Shown: positions 14,077 to 22,331, counted from the first letter of the stretch. The stretch is 32,748 nucleotides of DNA from Burkholderia latens (GCF_902499045.1 NZ_CABVPL010000066.1:1-32748); one strand, 5' to 3'. Notes: generated by a model from the sequence alone, not told the origin. A program made the numbers and translations.

Positions 14077-15558
14077 TCAGGTAACCAGCGACGAACCGGC
14101 GGGAAGGCCCGCATCGAGCAGCGCGGCCAGTTTCGCGAGCGCGGTGTCGATGCGCAGCGCGTCGATTCCGCCATAGCCGAACAGCAACCCGGCACGGACG
14201 GTCGAACCGACGTGAAACGCCGAGATCCCGTACAGGCCGATGCCATGCGCGCGGGCCGCGCGAATCAGCGCGGCTTCGTCGAGCCCCGGCTTCAGGTGCG
14301 CGGCGAGGTGGATGCCGGCGGTCGGCGCGATCGTGTCGAACCACGGTGCGAGGCCGCCGCGTAGATGCGCGAGCAGCATCTTGCGGCGCGCATCGTAATG
14401 CTTCTGCACACGCCGCAGGTGCCGAGCGAAATCGCCTTCGAGCATGAAACGCGCGAGTGCGGCCTGCGTCAGCGTGCAGGTGTGCCAGTCGACGATCTGC
14501 TTCGCCTTCGCGAGCGCGCCGCGCAACGCGCGCGGCGGTATCGCGTAGCCGATCCGCAGTTCCGGAAAGATCGTCTTCGAGAACGTGCCGACGTACGCGA
14601 CGAGGCCCGTACGGTCGAGGCTCTTCAGCGATTCCACCGGCCGGCCCTCGAAGCGGAATTCGCCGTCGTAGTCGTCCTCGATGATCACCGCGCGGCGGCG
14701 CTGCGCCCATTCGAGCAGTGCGATGCGCCGGTCCAGCGACATCGGCATCCCGAGCGGGAACTGGTGCGACGGCGTCACGTAGACGAGGCGCGCTTCGTCG
14801 GGCAGCCGTTCGATGACGAGGCCGTGCGCGTCGACCGGCACGCCGATTACCGTCGCGCCGAGCGACGCGAACGCCGCGCGTGCCGGCGGGTAGCCGGGAT
14901 TCTCGACCGCGACGACGTCGCCCGGCCGCACGACCACGCGTGCGATCAGGTCGAGCGCCTGTTGCGCGCCCTGTGTGACGAGCACGTCGTCCCAGCCGCA
15001 CGCGACCGCGCGGCTGAACGCGACGTAGCGCGCGATCGCGCCGCGCAGCTGCGGATCACCGGCCGGGGCGTGATACTGGCCGGGGCCGCGAGCCTGCTGG
15101 CGCAACGCGTGATGCAGGCAGCGCCGCCACGCGTCGAACGGGAACAGCGTCTTGTCGGTCACGCCGCCGCGAAAATCGAACGCGGGCGCATCGTGCGGCG
15201 CGGGCATCGCGAGCGCATCGGGCAGCTCGTTCCACAGTGCGCGTGCGTCGACCGCGTGGACGGGCGGCGTGTCGTCGACGAGCGATGGCGCCGACCGCGC
15301 CGCGTGCGGCACGCGCGCGAGACCGCCGGCGACGAACGTGCCATCGCCGGCGCGCGTGGTCAGGTAGCCCTCGGCGACGAGGCGCTCGAACGCGTCGAGC
15401 GTCGTCTTGCGCGACACGCCGAGCTGCTTCGCGAGATCGCGCGTCGACGGCAGCCGGGCGCCGCCTTCGAGCCGCCCATCGACGATCGCGGCGCGCAGTT
15501 GCCGGAAGATCTGTCCGGTCAGGTCGTGACGGCCTTCGATGCGAATCGCGATGTCCAT
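14077..15558 (-). CDS. MocR-type regulator (GntR helix-turn-helix fused to aminotransferase-like domain)
   Basis: Protein of 493 residues. Residues 11-78 form a GntR winged helix (LPSTRDLAKQLGVSRKTTLDAFERLVAEGYL). From about 120 on it is a fold-type I PLP domain with QYHAPAGDPQLRGAIARY, VENPGYPPARAAF, YVTPSHQFPLG (260-270), EDDYDGEFR (294-302) and TFSKTIFPELRIGY with K328 as the PLP lysine. These are the marks of MocR regulators such as PdxR and GabR, which sense PLP or an amine through the PLP domain. The pyridoxal lysine is kept, so it likely binds PLP. GAGG precedes the ATG. It reads toward the AhpD-like/cupin operon, its most likely target, and is divergent from a LysR gene. No pdxST or gabT is nearby, so the effector is open. 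Confidence 0.92.
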   Translation of the reverse strand: MDIAIRIEGRHDLTGQIFRQLRAAIVDGRLEGGARLPSTRDLAKQLGVSRKTTLDAFERLVAEGYLTTRAGDGTFVAGGLARVPHAARSAPSLVDDTPPVHAVDARALWNELPDALAMPAPHDAPAFDFRGGVTDKTLFPFDAWRRCLHHALRQQARGPGQYHAPAGDPQLRGAIARYVAFSRAVACGWDDVLVTQGAQQALDLIARVVVRPGDVVAVENPGYPPARAAFASLGATVIGVPVDAHGLVIERLPDEARLVYVTPSHQFPLGMPMSLDRRIALLEWAQRRRAVIIEDDYDGEFRFEGRPVESLKSLDRTGLVAYVGTFSKTIFPELRIGYAIPPRALRGALAKAKQIVDWHTCTLTQAALARFMLEGDFARHLRRVQKHYDARRKMLLAHLRGGLAPWFDTIAPTAGIHLAAHLKPGLDEAALIRAARAHGIGLYGISAFHVGSTVRAGLLFGYGGIDALRIDTALAKLAALLDAGLPAGSSLVT

Positions 15559-15842
15559 CGCGGTGGCTACCTCAACAAACGGAATTCGATGTCGATGAGC
15601 ATACCGGAACTCTGAAGCACGGTTGACCGAGGCGCAACACGCGCCCCGGTTCGCCCTGCAGGGATCCGCGTGGTGGGCCGTGCGGGGGATTGCCGGCGAG
15701 CGGCGTCGATTCGATGAGGAAGCCCTTTTTCCGGGATGCCGCCGATCTGCACGTCAAATTCCACGCGGCGGCAGCGCCATTCGATTGGACCGCCGCGCGC
15801 CGCTGCCTTACGATCCCCCCAACCCCCGACCGGAGTGCCGCC

Positions 15843-16760
15843 ATGCTGTCCGAAGACGAACTCGCGCTGCTCGATGCGATCCGCGCCACCGGCAGCCTGT
15901 CGCGCGCCGCCGCGCGGCTCGGCAAGGCGCCGTCGACGGTGTCGCACGCCGCGCGGCAGCTCGAAACGCGCTTCGACGCGCTGCTGTTCGACCGGCGCGG
16001 CTACCGGCTGCAGTTGACGCCTGCCGGCCGGTTGCTGACGGACGAGGCGTCGCGCATCGCGCTGGACGTCGCGCGGCTCGCGCAGCGCGTGCGGCAGGTC
16101 GCGAGCGGCTGGGAGGACCGGCTGTGGATCGTCAGCGACGAGGTGCTCGAGTTCGACACGCTGCTGCCGGTCATTCGCGCGTTCGATGCGCTCGATTCCG
16201 GCGTGTCGCTGCGCTTCACGCACGAGGTGCTCGGCGGCACGTGGGAAGCGTTGCGCGACGGCCGCGCCGATCTGGTCGTCGGCGCGACCAACGAGCCGCC
16301 GGCGATTCCGGGCTTCAAATGGTTCGAGCTCGGCGCGATGGAATGGGCGTTCGCGGTGTCGCCGCGTCATCCGCTCGCGTCGGCGGCCGGGCCGCTGACC
16401 CGCGACGCGATCGGCGCGCATCGCGCGGTCGTCGTCGCCGATTCGTCGCGGCGGGCCGCCGGCCGTGCATACGGGCTGCTCGGCGGCCAGCCGGTGCTCG
16501 CGGTGCCGTCGATGCGCGCGAAGATCCTCGCGCAGCGCGACGCGCTCGGCGTCGGCTGGGTGCCGCGCCGCCGCGTCGCGTCGCTGCTGGCGCGCGGCGA
16601 ACTGGTGGAGAAGGAAACGGCCGATCCGCGCGAGCCGAACGTGTTGTATGTCGCGTGGCGCGGCGAGCGTGACGGCCGTGCGCTGCAATGGTGGCTGGAG
16701 CAGTTGCGCGAGCCGCGCCTCGCGCGGCGGCTGCTCGACGGGATCGACGTGTCGGGCTGA
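15843..16760 (+). CDS. LysR-family transcriptional regulator
   Basis: Regulator of 305 residues. The winged helix is at 3-60 (LLDAIRATGSLSRAAARLGKAPSTVSHAARQLETRF), followed by the substrate-binding-protein-like effector domain (DRLWIVSDEVLEFDTLLPVIRAF, then LVVGATNEPP). The ATG at 15843 has GGAG upstream and gives the family N-terminus; the frame is open for 51 more codons but without similarity to anything expected. It reads in the same direction as the SDR gene, 145 bp ahead of it. That gap contains a perfect inverted repeat with T-N11-A geometry, so it probably controls the SDR. The gap to the divergent MocR gene (15559-15842) shows no clear signal. Confidence 0.9.
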   Translation: MLSEDELALLDAIRATGSLSRAAARLGKAPSTVSHAARQLETRFDALLFDRRGYRLQLTPAGRLLTDEASRIALDVARLAQRVRQVASGWEDRLWIVSDEVLEFDTLLPVIRAFDALDSGVSLRFTHEVLGGTWEALRDGRADLVVGATNEPPAIPGFKWFELGAMEWAFAVSPRHPLASAAGPLTRDAIGAHRAVVVADSSRRAAGRAYGLLGGQPVLAVPSMRAKILAQRDALGVGWVPRRRVASLLARGELVEKETADPREPNVLYVAWRGERDGRALQWWLEQLREPRLARRLLDGIDVSG

Positions 16761-16801
16761 GCGGGCAGCGCACGCAACCGGCAGCCGCGCTCCGCCAAAC
16801 A

Positions 16802-16820
16802 CGTTCGAAGATTTCGAACG
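16802..16820. promoter_or_regulatory. Perfect inverted repeat, candidate LysR operator
   Basis: CGTTCGAA (16802-16809), spacer GAT, TTCGAACG (16813-16820): an 8-bp perfect dyad. Its core satisfies the LysR T-N11-A pattern (T16805, A16817). It sits about 85 bp ahead of the SDR start, in the gap after the LysR gene, where an activator site is expected. Confidence 0.65.
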
Positions 16821-16905
16821 AGTCCGCCGCGCCCGTCGTACGGCAGCGCGGCGACCGACGCGCATCCTGTGTTCACGGTCAACTCACCGGTTCAAGGAGA
16901 ACATC

Positions 16906-17655
16906 ATGCAACGCTTCGAAGGAAAGACGGTGCTCGTCACGGGCGGCAACAGCGGCATCGGCCTGGCGGCCGCGCGGGCATTCGCGGCGGAAGGCGCGCG
17001 CGTCATCATCACCGGCCGCGACGAGCAGACGCTCGCGGCGGCCCGCGACACGCTCGGCGGCGGGGCGCTCGCGATCCGCAACGAGGCCGGCAGCGTCGCG
17101 TCGGCGCGGGCGCTCGCCGACGCGATCGCGGCATCCGGCGCGCGGCTCGACGCCGTGTTCGTCAATGCGGGCGTCGCGAAGCTCGCGCCGTTCGCGGACA
17201 GCGACGAAGCGTTGTGGGATCTCGTGTTCAACACCAACGTGAAGGGCGCGTACTTCCAGATCCAGGCACTGGTGCCGCTGCTGAACCGCGGCGCTTCGAT
17301 CGTGATCAACGGCTCGATCAACGCGCACATCGGGATGCCGGGCTCGTCCGTCTATGCGGCGAGCAAGGCGGCCGTCAATTCGTTCGCGAAGACGCTGTCG
17401 ACCGAACTGCTGCCGAACGGCGTGCGCGTGAACGTGGTGAGCCCCGGCCCGGTGCAGACGCCGCTGTACGGCAAGCTCGGCCTCGATGCGGCGGCGCTCG
17501 ATGCGACCGCCGACAAGATCAAGGGCCTCGTGCCGATCGGCCGGTTCGGCACGCCGGACGAAATCGCGTCGACGGTGCTGCACCTGAGCGCGCCCGAATC
17601 CGCGTTCATCGTCGGCGCGGAAATCATCGCGTCGGGCGGGATGGGCTTGCTCTGA
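16906..17655 (+). CDS. Short-chain dehydrogenase/reductase (SDR)
   Basis: Classical SDR of 249 residues. The cofactor motif is TGGNSGIG (12-19), the structural motif is NAG (87-89) and the catalytic residues are S137, Y150 and K154 (YAASK). R38 after the second strand (TGRDEQ) favours NADP(H). The C-terminus follows the usual PGPVQTPLYGK and IIASGGMG pattern. The ribosome site AAGGAG is ideally placed before ATG 16906. It lies 145 bp behind a LysR gene and probably answers to it. SDRs close to this one are often called oxidoreductases induced by quinones or aldehydes; the substrate cannot be read from sequence. Confidence 0.93.
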   Translation: MQRFEGKTVLVTGGNSGIGLAAARAFAAEGARVIITGRDEQTLAAARDTLGGGALAIRNEAGSVASARALADAIAASGARLDAVFVNAGVAKLAPFADSDEALWDLVFNTNVKGAYFQIQALVPLLNRGASIVINGSINAHIGMPGSSVYAASKAAVNSFAKTLSTELLPNGVRVNVVSPGPVQTPLYGKLGLDAAALDATADKIKGLVPIGRFGTPDEIASTVLHLSAPESAFIVGAEIIASGGMGLL

Positions 17656-17730
17656 GCGTGAAGGCGTGAGGGCGTGAAAGCGCGGATCCGGCACGGCTGC
17701 ATCGACCGACGTTGACGCCGGGCGATGCAG
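17656..17730. repeat. Triple 8-bp tandem repeat and hairpin between convergent genes
   Basis: Immediately after the SDR stop, GCGTGA plus two variable bases is repeated three times (17656-17679). Next, CTGCATCG (17697-17704) and CGATGCAG (17723-17730) form an 8-bp perfect stem with an 18-base loop. The position between two stop codons suggests a shared weak terminator; there is no T-tract. Confidence 0.45.
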
Positions 17731-17759
17731 CGTCGTCGTGCGATGGCGTCGGCGTCGCA

Positions 17760-19391
17760 CTATTGCGAAGCACAGACGTCGCGAGCGCCGCCGTCGAGCT
17801 GCGTGACCGTGAGCCCCGAGAACGTCGCGCTCCCATGCTCGGCGAATACGGCGACGCGACCGGCATTGGGCGGCGGAAAAATCAGGTCCGTCAGCACCGT
17901 GCGGCCGCCGTTCGCGAACACTTCGACCGAACCGCGATCGACGACGATTTCGAGCTGCAGCCGTCCATGCTCGAGCGGCAGCTCGACGATGTGTTCGCGG
18001 CTGAACCTGCCGTCGAAATCCGTGGCGCCCGAATGCGAGCGATCGAGCGTCAGCGTGCGTTTTGCCGTGTCGTACGCGATCCGCGTGCCGATCGCGCCGT
18101 CCGCCGAGCCGCGGACGATCAATCCGGCGCGGGCCGCGCGCCCCGGCTCGAGCGTCACGGTGATGCGCTGCACGACGCCGCGCGTGGCGGCCGGCAAAAC
18201 GCGCGTGGCGGAATCGACCGTCAGATCGGCTTCATGCGCCGCGGGCAGCCGGTCGGCCCACGCGTCGAACGCGGCAGCCGGCGTCACGACCAGTTTCGGT
18301 TTGCCGCCGACCGTCTTCAGCGCGAGTTCGCGCGGCAACGTCGCGGCGCCGCGCCATGGCGCGGTCGGCACGTTCGCCGCGTAGTCCCAGTTGCTCATCC
18401 ACGCGATCGCGACCGGCCGCGCGCCCGGCGCACCGGAGAACGTGCCGGCCGCATAGAAATCGGCGCCATGATCGACCCAGTAGAACTGTGCGGAATCGGA
18501 TCCGGCCGGTGCGACGTGGTCCGGGACGAACGTGCGGCCGTCGAAGTCGCCGACGAAATACATCGCGCCGGACCCGCCGGCGATCGACCACGGGTTCACG
18601 TTCACGATCATCACCCATTTGACGTGCCGCGGATCGTCGTCGACGGGCAGCGGCACGAGGTCGGGCATTTCCCACAGCGCGCCCGCATGCGGGACGTCCG
18701 GCAGCGTGAAGTCGCTGAGGAACGACCAGTGGATCAGGTCGTCGGAGCGGTAGAGCTTCACGACGTGCGCGTCGGCGACGACGGTCGTCATCAGCCAGTA
18801 GCGCCCCGGCGCATACCACGACACCTTCGGGTCGCGGAACTGCTTCGATTCCGGATCGAGCGTCAGCACCGGATTGTGCGCATAGGGCTGCCACGTCGCG
18901 CCGTGGTCGAGACTGTACGCGAGCGATTGCGCCTGCGTGCCCGGTGGGTGGCCGGAGCCGGCCTTGTAGACGCTCGTATAAAGCGCGACGAGCGGCGTTT
19001 CGCCCGGCGCGCCGAGACCGGACGTGTTGCGCGTATCGGCGACGATCGAGCCGGAGAAGATTTCCTCCGTCGCGTTCGCGCGCATCGCGACCGGCTGCTC
19101 GCGCCAGTGGACGAGGTCGGTGCTGGTCGCGTGGCCCCACGACATGTTGCCCCAGTCGTTGCCGAGCGGGTTGTACTGATAGAACAGGTGATAGCGGCCG
19201 TGTTCGTACACGAGGCCGTTCGGATCGTTCATCCAGTTGCGTTGCGGCGTGTAGTGCAGCGCGGGGCGCCATTGCGGCGTGCCGGCCGCCGGCGGCGCGG
19301 TGCAGGACGCGTGCGCGGTCTGCATGCCGGCTGCACACAGCAGCGACAGCCCGGCGAGCCGGAAGGAAAAGCGGGAAAACGTCGATGTCAT
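17760..19391 (-). CDS. Exported GH32 fructan hydrolase (exo-levanase/fructanase-like)
   Basis: Glycoside hydrolase family 32, 543 residues, signal peptide to about residue 28. The five-bladed propeller motifs are WMNDPNG (53-59, nucleophile D56), FSGS (112-115), RDP (186-188, D187) and WEMPDL with acid/base E241. A C-terminal beta-sandwich follows from about 390 and ends SGLTVTQLDGG. The acid/base motif is EMP rather than the common ECP. The mature protein has only two cysteines, C30 near the start and C540 near the end. Substrates are fructans such as levan, inulin or sucrose. The gene follows levansucrase by 153 bp, resembling the lsdA-lsdB arrangement of Gluconacetobacter. An in-frame TTG two codons upstream (19397) is better spaced from AGGAG than the ATG used here. 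Confidence 0.93.
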   Translation of the reverse strand: MTSTFSRFSFRLAGLSLLCAAGMQTAHASCTAPPAAGTPQWRPALHYTPQRNWMNDPNGLVYEHGRYHLFYQYNPLGNDWGNMSWGHATSTDLVHWREQPVAMRANATEEIFSGSIVADTRNTSGLGAPGETPLVALYTSVYKAGSGHPPGTQAQSLAYSLDHGATWQPYAHNPVLTLDPESKQFRDPKVSWYAPGRYWLMTTVVADAHVVKLYRSDDLIHWSFLSDFTLPDVPHAGALWEMPDLVPLPVDDDPRHVKWVMIVNVNPWSIAGGSGAMYFVGDFDGRTFVPDHVAPAGSDSAQFYWVDHGADFYAAGTFSGAPGARPVAIAWMSNWDYAANVPTAPWRGAATLPRELALKTVGGKPKLVVTPAAAFDAWADRLPAAHEADLTVDSATRVLPAATRGVVQRITVTLEPGRAARAGLIVRGSADGAIGTRIAYDTAKRTLTLDRSHSGATDFDGRFSREHIVELPLEHGRLQLEIVVDRGSVEVFANGGRTVLTDLIFPPPNAGRVAVFAEHGSATFSGLTVTQLDGGARDVCASQ

Positions 19392-19472
19392 GCGCAAATC
19401 GTGCTGCTCCTCGCGCGAGTGGAAGCCGCGCGCTTGCCGCCGGAAACGGCGACATGCGCGCGTGAGAAACGG

Positions 19473-19514
19473 AAAAAAGCAGGCGCGCACGCGACACGCG
19501 CGATGCGCACCTGC
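19473..19514 (-). terminator. Intrinsic terminator or attenuator between levansucrase and GH32 genes
   Basis: Read on the minus strand: GCAGGTGCGC (19514-19505), an internally pairing loop, GCGCGCCTGC (19488-19479), then six T residues (19478-19473). The 10-bp stem has one mismatch. It lies 30 bp after the levansucrase stop and about 80 bp before the GH32 start, so it should cut down read-through into the hydrolase gene. Confidence 0.8.
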
Positions 19515-19544
19515 GCAACGGGCCCGACTATGCAGCCCCGATCG

Positions 19545-21125
19545 TTACGGCCGGGTGCCCGGGCCGCCGTCGTTGTGGCCGGCGCCGGTGGCCGGCAGGT
19601 TCGACGGGATGTCGCCGTAGCCGCCGAGGCCGCCGCGGCCATAGACGCGGTCGACCGACGTCGATGTGCCGTTGATGTTGACCTTCACCGTCGGCGCGAG
19701 CGTGCCGCCGCGGCGCGGGCCGATCGCATCGATGAACGACTCGACGAGCCCGCCCGGCATCACGTAGTGCGAGTACGACTGGAATTCGCGCGGATTCTGG
19801 TTCGGATCCTGCGCGTACGGCGCGCCGGCCGGCGCGGAGAAGTCGGTCGGATTGCCGAGCACGAGCCCGCTGCCGCCGTTCAGCGGCAGGAAGTCGCTGC
19901 GGATGCCGTTGCCGACGAAGCCGTACACGCCGTCCGGCCCGTCGACGCCCGCGGCCATCGTCGTGCGGTGGCTGATCGTGAACAGGTAGTACTTGCCGTC
20001 CTTCAGGTAGATCTGCGGCCGCTCGGTCTGGTCGTCGACGCAGTTCGCCGACAGGATCGGCGGCAGGAACTTCCATTCGGTCAGCTGCGGGTTCGTCGCG
20101 ACGGCCAGACCGACATTGGCCTTTTGATACACTGCGCCCGAGTTCATCACCGCGTTGAGGTCTTCCCGGTACGGGTCGTTCGGCGCATAGCCGAGGTCGG
20201 CTTCGGTGCACGTGCGCGCGCCGCGCTGGCCGCCGGTATTGCCTTCGAACACCATGTAGGTCTTGCCCGGATGCGCGGGATCCGTGAACACGAACGGATC
20301 GCGGAACGAGAAGTAGGTGTTCTGCTGGCCCGTCTGGTAGTAGTTGCCGTCCGGCTGCAGCAGCGCCTTGTGATCGTCGAAGCCGGTGAACCACACGTGC
20401 TTGTCGTCTGCGTGGATGTGACCGTCGGCGCGCGTGATGATCGCCTGCGGCGGCGTGATGTCGGCGCCGCCGGGCGCGGAGCGGTTGAACGACGTCGCGG
20501 TGTAGTAGAGGCTCACGTTGTCGCCGTTCGTGAGCCGTGCGGAGCCCGACCATTCGGCGTTGTTGGTCATCGGCGACGTGCCGAACACCTTGACGCTCGC
20601 GCCGTCCGGGAACAGATGGCCGCCCCAGGTCCAGCCGCCGTTCGCGGGCCGCTGCGACGCGGGCACGCCGGCACGGCGGTAGAAGAAGCCGATGCGCGCG
20701 TGGACGTGACGGTCGTCGAACGTGTAGCCCGCGTGCGGATCGGCTGTGAGCGAGAAGATCACCTCCCAGCCCTTGTAGCTGAGCTGGTTCGCGCGCAGGT
20801 CGGCGAGCGGCCACGTGTCCCACACCCACACGTTCGGGTTGATCAGCGGGAAATCCTGCGGGATGTCCGGCATCGTCAACGCTTGCGGCAGGGAGTTCTT
20901 GTCGGCGCCGGCGGTGTGCGATTGCGCGACGATCTGGCGGATGTCGGCGCGGGTCCAGCGCATCGTGAAGTTGCCTTCGGGATCGTAGGCCTGCTGCGTG
21001 TGCGGCGTGGGCGCGGGCGCGCCGGCGGTCTGCGCGTGCGAAACCGACGCGAATGCGGCCACTGCGGCGCCGGCGAACAGCAAACGTTTGGCCGCGCTCG
21101 CGCGGTAAAAGGGAAAGTAGGTCAT
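19545..21125 (-). CDS. sacB: Levansucrase (GH68)
   Basis: Secreted fructosyltransferase of 526 residues, splitting sucrose and building levan. Signal peptide to about residue 31 (SHA before Q). Catalytic triad: D103 in VWDTWPL (nucleophile), D276 in SFRDPFVF (transition-state stabiliser) and E368 in QTERPQIYL (acid/base). The two mature cysteines, C306 and C362, are 56 apart, the same spacing as the disulfide of Gluconacetobacter levansucrase LsdA. This and the length place it with the Gram-negative type rather than the Bacillus type. The C-terminus is Gly-rich (YGRGGLGGYGD onward). It is the first gene of the levan pair and its promoter carries two LacI-type operators facing a divergent LacI gene. 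Inulosucrase is an unlikely alternative. Confidence 0.96.
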   Translation of the reverse strand: MTYFPFYRASAAKRLLFAGAAVAAFASVSHAQTAGAPAPTPHTQQAYDPEGNFTMRWTRADIRQIVAQSHTAGADKNSLPQALTMPDIPQDFPLINPNVWVWDTWPLADLRANQLSYKGWEVIFSLTADPHAGYTFDDRHVHARIGFFYRRAGVPASQRPANGGWTWGGHLFPDGASVKVFGTSPMTNNAEWSGSARLTNGDNVSLYYTATSFNRSAPGGADITPPQAIITRADGHIHADDKHVWFTGFDDHKALLQPDGNYYQTGQQNTYFSFRDPFVFTDPAHPGKTYMVFEGNTGGQRGARTCTEADLGYAPNDPYREDLNAVMNSGAVYQKANVGLAVATNPQLTEWKFLPPILSANCVDDQTERPQIYLKDGKYYLFTISHRTTMAAGVDGPDGVYGFVGNGIRSDFLPLNGGSGLVLGNPTDFSAPAGAPYAQDPNQNPREFQSYSHYVMPGGLVESFIDAIGPRRGGTLAPTVKVNINGTSTSVDRVYGRGGLGGYGDIPSNLPATGAGHNDGGPGTRP

Positions 21126-21179
21126 GTCGGCGTTGTCTTCCGTTGACGGTGAAAGGGAACGGCTACGGCGGCATCGATG

Positions 21180-21195
21180 TCCAAACCGGTTTGGA
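21180..21195. promoter_or_regulatory. LacI-type operator O1
   Basis: TCCAAACCGGTTTGGA, a perfect 16-bp palindrome with the central CCGG/CG step favoured by LacI-family proteins. It begins at the inner end of the levansucrase -10 and covers the expected transcription start. Its centre is 22 bp from that of O2. Confidence 0.88.
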
Positions 21196-21223
21196 TGCTA
21201 TTTCAAACCGGTTTGGACGTCAA
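21195..21223 (-). promoter_or_regulatory. Levansucrase promoter
   Basis: On the minus strand: -35 TTGACG (21223-21218), exactly 17 bp, -10 TAGCAT (21200-21195). Operator O2 lies inside the spacer and O1 directly after the -10, which supports the assignment. Start of transcription would be near 21188, about 63 bp ahead of the ATG. Confidence 0.75.
21204..21215. promoter_or_regulatory. LacI-type operator O2
   Basis: CAAACCGGTTTG, a perfect 12-bp palindrome identical to the core of O1, located inside the -35/-10 spacer of the levansucrase promoter. Confidence 0.85.
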
Positions 21224-21234
21224 AAGATAAATAT

Positions 21235-21265
21235 TTGACGGTAATAACTGCCATTCGGAAATAAT
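21235..21265 (+). promoter_or_regulatory. Possible promoter of the LacI-type gene
   Basis: TTGACG at 21235-21240 and AATAAT at 21260-21265, 19 bp apart and so slightly long. It lies about 50 bp ahead of the chosen start and 18 bp beyond O2, so autoregulation is possible. Confidence 0.4.
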
Positions 21266-21317
21266 TGCCGCGTGTCGAGCGATTCGGCCGGATGGGATGC
21301 ACAACGCGAGGAGCGAC

Positions 21318-22331
21318 GTGAAGGTGAATCTGAAGGCGCTGTCGGACGCGCTGGGGCTGTCGCGCACGACCGTCAGCCGCGCGCTGAACGGCTATGACGA
21401 CGTGAGCGACGCAACGCGCGAGCGCGTGATGAAGGCCGCGCGCGAACTCGGCTATGTCGCCGATCCGACCGCGCGCCGGCTCGCGACGGGGCGTGCCGAC
21501 ACGATCGGCATCGTCTATCCGTTCGGCGCCGGCGATCTCGGCGATCCGCGCTTCGGCGAAGTCGTCGCCGGCATCACCGAGCGGCTTGCCGAGCGCAATC
21601 TCGACTTCATCATCGCGTCCGCGCGGCCGAACGCCGAGCTCGACACGTACCGGCGGCTCGTCGACGGCAAGCTGGTCGACGGGCTGATCGTCGCGCGCAC
21701 GCTGGTCGACGATCCGCGGCTCGCATATCTGCGGTCGAACGCGTTTCCGTACGTCGCATATGGCCGCACGCAGGCCGCCGGGCCGTATGCGTGGTTCGAC
21801 TTCGACAACGAGGCGGGCGCGCGCGATGCGGTGCGGCGCCTGATCGGCTTCGGCCATCGCCGGATCGCGATGATCAGCGCGCCGCTGTCGCTTAACTTCG
21901 CGATGCAGCGGCGCGCGGGCTATCTCGCGGCGCTGCGTGAAGCCGGCATCGCGCCCGATCCGGCGCTGCTCGTCGAATGCGCGTTCACGCGCGACGGCGG
22001 GCAGCAGGGCGCGCAGGCGCTGCTCGCGCTGGCTGAACGGCCGACCGCGCTGCTCGTCGACAACAACATCGCGGGCGGCGGCGCATTTCGGGCGCTGATC
22101 GACGGCGGCGTGCAGTTGGGGAAGGAGATGTCGCTGATCGTCTATGACGGCGTGCCGCCGGACGTCGCGCATCCGCATCGGGTGACGGCCGTGGTGCAGC
22201 CGACCGGCCACGCGACGGGACGGGCGCTGGCGGAGCTGATGCTCGGCCTGCTCGCGGACGGCGTGCACGGCCAGCGATTGGAGACGCCGGTGATCGACGC
22301 CGGCGATACGGACGGGCCGCTTCACGGGTAG
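21318..22331 (+). CDS. LacI-family transcriptional regulator of the levan genes
   Basis: Repressor of 337 residues from the GTG at 21318, which has AGGAG at proper distance; an ATG at 21297 would add seven residues and has a poorer context. The helix-turn-helix is VNLKALSDALGLSRTTVSRALNGYDDVS (3-30), followed by the hinge TARRLATGRADTIGIVYPF and a periplasmic-binding-protein-like effector domain (GFGHRRIAMIS, LLVDNNIAGGG, VVQPTGHATGRALAELML). The gene is divergent from levansucrase and two matching palindromes lie in the levansucrase promoter, so repression relieved by a sugar (sucrose, fructose or their phosphates) is the simplest model. The effector is not deducible here. Autoregulation is possible. 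Confidence 0.93.
   Translation: MKVNLKALSDALGLSRTTVSRALNGYDDVSDATRERVMKAARELGYVADPTARRLATGRADTIGIVYPFGAGDLGDPRFGEVVAGITERLAERNLDFIIASARPNAELDTYRRLVDGKLVDGLIVARTLVDDPRLAYLRSNAFPYVAYGRTQAAGPYAWFDFDNEAGARDAVRRLIGFGHRRIAMISAPLSLNFAMQRRAGYLAALREAGIAPDPALLVECAFTRDGGQQGAQALLALAERPTALLVDNNIAGGGAFRALIDGGVQLGKEMSLIVYDGVPPDVAHPHRVTAVVQPTGHATGRALAELMLGLLADGVHGQRLETPVIDAGDTDGPLHG

Noticed and set aside
17712-21146. Plus-strand open frame of 1144 codons across the levan genes
   Set aside because: It is antisense to two clear glycoside hydrolases with intact catalytic motifs; its product is Arg/Val/Ala-rich without recognisable domains.
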